39,004 nucleotides of DNA, taken from positions 1 through 39,004 of the IMG/VR virus record IMGVR_UViG_3300010885_041378; one strand, given 5' to 3'. The notes beneath the pieces were generated by a model. It saw only the letters and a program-made list of their open reading frames with translations, did not search any database and had not been told where the DNA came from. Of this stretch, positions 36,145 through 39,004 are shown piece by piece. This DNA is from a virus. A program made the translations under genes and the position numbers. Each line of letters begins with the position of its first letter. Positions within the stretch are counted from its first letter, which is position 1.

Positions 36145-36999
36145 ATGAAGATACTTAATAGTTTAACAATTACAGCAGACGATAGAGGATCATCAAATAA
36201 TCCACTTGGTAGTAGCAATTTCAATAACCTATCTACAAGTTTATTAAATGATTTTATCATTAGTGGTGATACATTTCAAAGTTATATTGATTCTAATATA
36301 TTAAATGATATTTGGTATAATGGTGAAGCTTTACCATTTGTTGTATTACCAACAGCTCAAAATAGTGCTGGTTTATATATTACAAATAGTTATGTAACTA
36401 TAAATACATCAAATATAACCAGTACCATATTCTCATATTCAGGACTTACAAGTGGTAATCTAATACTAAATACTTCCGGTAATCTATCAATAGATTCAAA
36501 AAAAGGATTTACTGATTTTATCTTAAATGACAACTCTTCAAATATAGGTAGTTTATTATCTATAAATAGTGGAAATACTTATTGGGCTAAACCTGGCTTT
36601 ACACAAACATCATACTATGATTTATATCAAGATATAGGTGGATTTCCAAATCTAAGGTCATTTTCAGCCACATTTAGTTTCAGTGGTGCAACAGCAATAG
36701 GTGGATTGCGTTACGCTATTCCATGGGGAATGTCATATACCTCTTCTGTTGTATCCGGCATAACATCTTCGGCTGCAAGTGGATACTATAATATAGATGT
36801 ATATCATAATTTAGGAAATACATATTCTATTGTTAATTTCTTTGCTTATACTTCATCACAATGGCAAATGTTATATCCAACTATTGGTTTATCTGGTGTA
36901 ACTGGAACATTTTCATATTATTCATATGGAAATAACATTAGAATATCACTAACTGGTAGTTTACCAACTACACCTATACAAGTAAATATTATAGGATAA
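36145..36999 (+). CDS. Fibre-like virion protein, 284 residues
   Basis: Starts 3 bases after the lectin-domain gene stops. Composition is Ser/Thr/Asn/Gly/Tyr-rich with short strands and no enzyme motif. The N-terminal 60 residues (NPLGSSNFNNLSTSLLNDFI) may attach to a partner; residues 150-284 look like a compact beta domain (AIPWGMSYTSSVVSGITSSA, then GYYNIDVYHNLGNTYSIVNF). It probably forms part of the same distal tail or fibre assembly as its neighbours. Not matched to a named family. Confidence 0.6.
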   Translation: MKILNSLTITADDRGSSNNPLGSSNFNNLSTSLLNDFIISGDTFQSYIDSNILNDIWYNGEALPFVVLPTAQNSAGLYITNSYVTINTSNITSTIFSYSGLTSGNLILNTSGNLSIDSKKGFTDFILNDNSSNIGSLLSINSGNTYWAKPGFTQTSYYDLYQDIGGFPNLRSFSATFSFSGATAIGGLRYAIPWGMSYTSSVVSGITSSAASGYYNIDVYHNLGNTYSIVNFFAYTSSQWQMLYPTIGLSGVTGTFSYYSYGNNIRISLTGSLPTTPIQVNIIG

Positions 37000-37013
37000 A
37001 AATATATAAACAA

Positions 37014-39004
37014 ATGAGAAATATTTATAATAAATTATATGTATCAGGTTCATCTGGTTCAACAGATGCAGTAGCCATTAATGCCTCAGTAGAATCAAAT
37101 CTACTATCTATTGTATCACCCACATCTAGTCAAACTATTTTTAAAATTAGAAATACACAATACGGATTTACTATTTCAACATTAGATATAGTTTCAACAA
37201 TAGCTGGATCAACTGCTGCGACAAGTGGCTCTTCTGGTGATGGTGGTCCTGCTACTAGTGCATTACTTAACTACCCAAGTGGTTCCGCATTTGATAGTTA
37301 TGGTAATCTTTATATAGCAGATATGTCAAATTACAAAGTTAGAAAAATTGATACAAATGGTATAATAACAACTTTTGCTGGTAATGGAACATCTGGCTTA
37401 TCTGGTGATAGTGGTCCAGCAACATCAGCACAACTATTTAAACCATTTGGTGTAGCTGTTGATTCTAATAACAATGTATATATAGTTGATGTATTAAATA
37501 TAGCCGATACTGGCGCAATAAGAAAAGTTAACACAAATGGTATTATAACAACTGTTTTAGGAATTACAACATCAAGTACTGCAGGAACAGCTGGAATCAC
37601 TGTGGATAACAATAATAATATCTATTTTACTTGTGGTAACATTGTTAAAAAAATTACACAATCTGGAATAACAACAATTGTTGCCGGGACAGGAGTGGAT
37701 GGTAGTTCTGGTGATAATATACCAGCAACATCAGCACCGTTGTATGGCACTTGGGGAATAGATGTAGATAATTTGGGTAATATTTATTTTGCTGATTATT
37801 ATAATGGGCTGATAAGAAAAGTAGATACAAATGGAATTATAACTACTATAGCTGGTGGTGGTGTTTCGCTTGTAGAGGGAGTTGGTGCAACATCAAGTTA
37901 TTTAGTTAATCCAATTGCTGTAAAATATAAAGATGGTGCTATTTATGTATCTAATGGTGGATACTATAGCATAAGAGTAGTAAGCTCTATAGGTAAAATT
38001 AGGACACTAGCGGGTAGTTCTGCATATGGTTACTCAGGTGATGGTGGTGTTCCGCTATCAGCTAAATTCAGTTATATTGGTGGTCTAAGTTTTGATAATA
38101 TCGGTAATTTGTATATAAGTGACAGCAGCAATAATGTAATTAGAAAAATTACTTTATCATCTCTTAATACTAGAAGAGATAATTCCGCTTATTTAAATTA
38201 TGAAAAAAATAATAATCTATTTGCTATAGATGGAAATGGAGTTGTCAATTTAAATGGTAGTATAACTTTTAAAGATATTAACTTTTTAACACAATCTTAT
38301 AGAAATGCTAATGGGAATATAAATGGGTTTGTATTACAAGATGGATATAAAATAACCAGTTCTCATTTTAATGGTACCGAATTTTTAACACCAGGTTCTT
38401 TTTTTTGGATGGAACCAGGTTATTCTAAAACTTGGAATGCATATTCAGCATTAGGAGATATTAGTAAAATATCTTTTAGTGCTTCGTTTGCAACAGATTC
38501 ATTAGTATCATTTATATTATCACCAACTTCTTCTTATAGTGGTTTAACTTACTCGGATTTATTTAATATAACATTATTTAATAATAATCAACCTGTTTAT
38601 TTACCTGTAATAAAAACTTATTCAACATCAGGTAATTTAAATGTATCTATTGATACATATGATACTAATATAACAAATTTAAGTGCAATATTATTAGGTA
38701 GAAATATAAATTATTCATACACATATTCCACCTCATTTGCTAACACAACACTAGTAACATTTTATGGTTATAATGCTACACCAGTGACATATAGTTTACA
38801 ATTCAGTAACTATTACTTTGGAACACAAAGTTTTACTATGTCACCATACAAAATTGCAAAACTAACAACAAAAAATGCTAAATTATTAAATACCAAACGT
38901 GAAGTATATAATAATAATGGTGCAGCATTATTTTATGGACACTATTATACAACAGTAGGTAATTATGGAAATACTACATCTGGTGTTTCATATACTTATT
39001 TACA
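37014..39004 (+). CDS. NHL-repeat beta-propeller virion protein (N-terminal 663 residues; continues past window end)
   Basis: Begins at ATG 37014, 14 bases after the preceding stop, and stays open to the window end. Residues about 60-385 contain six NHL-type repeats of the form D-x-x-G-N-x-Y-I-A-D-x-x-N-x-x-V-R-K-I (for example FDSYGNLYIADMSNYKVRKI and VDNLGNIYFADYYNGLIRKV) with connecting loops of the GDGGPATSA type: the count for one six-bladed propeller. The part after 385 is Ser/Thr/Asn/Tyr-rich and fibre-like (KTWNAYSALGDISKISFSAS). NHL propellers bind proteins or carbohydrates; within this tail module a receptor-binding role is likely. Repeat call firm, role inferred. Confidence 0.8.
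   Translation, partial: MRNIYNKLYVSGSSGSTDAVAINASVESNLLSIVSPTSSQTIFKIRNTQYGFTISTLDIVSTIAGSTAATSGSSGDGGPATSALLNYPSGSAFDSYGNLYIADMSNYKVRKIDTNGIITTFAGNGTSGLSGDSGPATSAQLFKPFGVAVDSNNNVYIVDVLNIADTGAIRKVNTNGIITTVLGITTSSTAGTAGITVDNNNNIYFTCGNIVKKITQSGITTIVAGTGVDGSSGDNIPATSAPLYGTWGIDVDNLGNIYFADYYNGLIRKVDTNGIITTIAGGGVSLVEGVGATSSYLVNPIAVKYKDGAIYVSNGGYYSIRVVSSIGKIRTLAGSSAYGYSGDGGVPLSAKFSYIGGLSFDNIGNLYISDSSNNVIRKITLSSLNTRRDNSAYLNYEKNNNLFAIDGNGVVNLNGSITFKDINFLTQSYRNANGNINGFVLQDGYKITSSHFNGTEFLTPGSFFWMEPGYSKTWNAYSALGDISKISFSASFATDSLVSFILSPTSSYSGLTYSDLFNITLFNNNQPVYLPVIKTYSTSGNLNVSIDTYDTNITNLSAILLGRNINYSYTYSTSFANTTLVTFYGYNATPVTYSLQFSNYYFGTQSFTMSPYKIAKLTTKNAKLLNTKREVYNNNGAALFYGHYYTTVGNYGNTTSGVSYTYL

Noticed and set aside
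37331-37612. Leftward frame within the NHL-repeat region
   Set aside because: Antisense of the Asp/Asn/Gly/Thr-rich propeller repeats; the rightward frame from 37014 is open to the window end.
1-39004. tRNA genes, integrase or transposase
   Set aside because: I saw no cloverleaf-like sequences with conserved T-loop motifs and no recombinase motifs, though short tRNAs could be missed by eye.

Overview
This window is a very AT-rich segment of a large T4-like (contractile-tailed) phage genome. The host is probably a member of the Bacteroidota, likely a flavobacterium. The T4 signature genes recognisable from sequence are the major capsid protein (gp23), prohead protease (gp21), portal (gp20), head-completion nuclease (gp4), late sigma factor (gp55), tail terminator (gp15), clamp-loader ATPase (gp44), baseplate wedge (gp25), large terminase (gp17) and tail sheath (gp18). 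The host inference rests on a perfect TTTG-N19-TAnnTTTG promoter at 18683..18713, a Bacteroidota-style signal peptide ending in FSQ, a type II glutamine synthetase, and starts that mostly lack Shine-Dalgarno sequences.

Layout. 1-6247 is a leftward head module: gp23 (cut by the window edge), a protease fused to a repeat scaffold, the portal and an unknown protein. Two rightward genes interrupt it, one a homing-endonuclease remnant. 6299-8402 holds gp4, four small accessory genes and gp55. 8477-13395 is leftward: a cupin-like protein, several probable virion or internal proteins, a frameshifted HNH endonuclease and gp15. 13473-17060 carries gp44, gp25, a nicotinamidase-like protein, a ribbon-helix-helix protein and a complete glutamine synthetase. 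17105-18666 has a packaged-type protein and a spanin-like envelope pair. 18740-19935 is a rightward HAD/UVR/ClpS operon behind the host-type promoter. 19939-24170 is a fractured large terminase: two genes carrying the halves of a split intein, with a Vsr-like homing endonuclease and one further gene between them. 24215-27034 has a possible small terminase, two small basic proteins and three unknown genes. 27166-39004 is a rightward virion module: a 924-residue protein, a coiled-coil protein, a double-length tail sheath, a protein with a SUEL-type lectin domain, a fibre-like protein and an NHL beta-propeller protein cut by the window end.

How the parts fit. The protease has specificity-type sites (hydrophobic-x-Glu) in its own scaffold repeats and near the capsid N-terminus. 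About nine otherwise unrelated proteins share an N-terminus close to MKYIKLFExF, which resembles the capsid-targeting sequence of T4 internal proteins and often contains a matching cleavage site. They may form a set of proteins packaged in the head and delivered with the DNA. A TAATATATA-type motif precedes most virion genes and is the probable gp55-dependent late promoter; the HAD/UVR/ClpS operon uses a host-type promoter and is probably early. Long, often perfect hairpins close most transcription units.

No gene-free stretch exceeds 300 bases; the longest is 426-606, which holds a late promoter-like motif and a terminator. I saw no tRNA, rRNA, CRISPR array, integrase or transposase.
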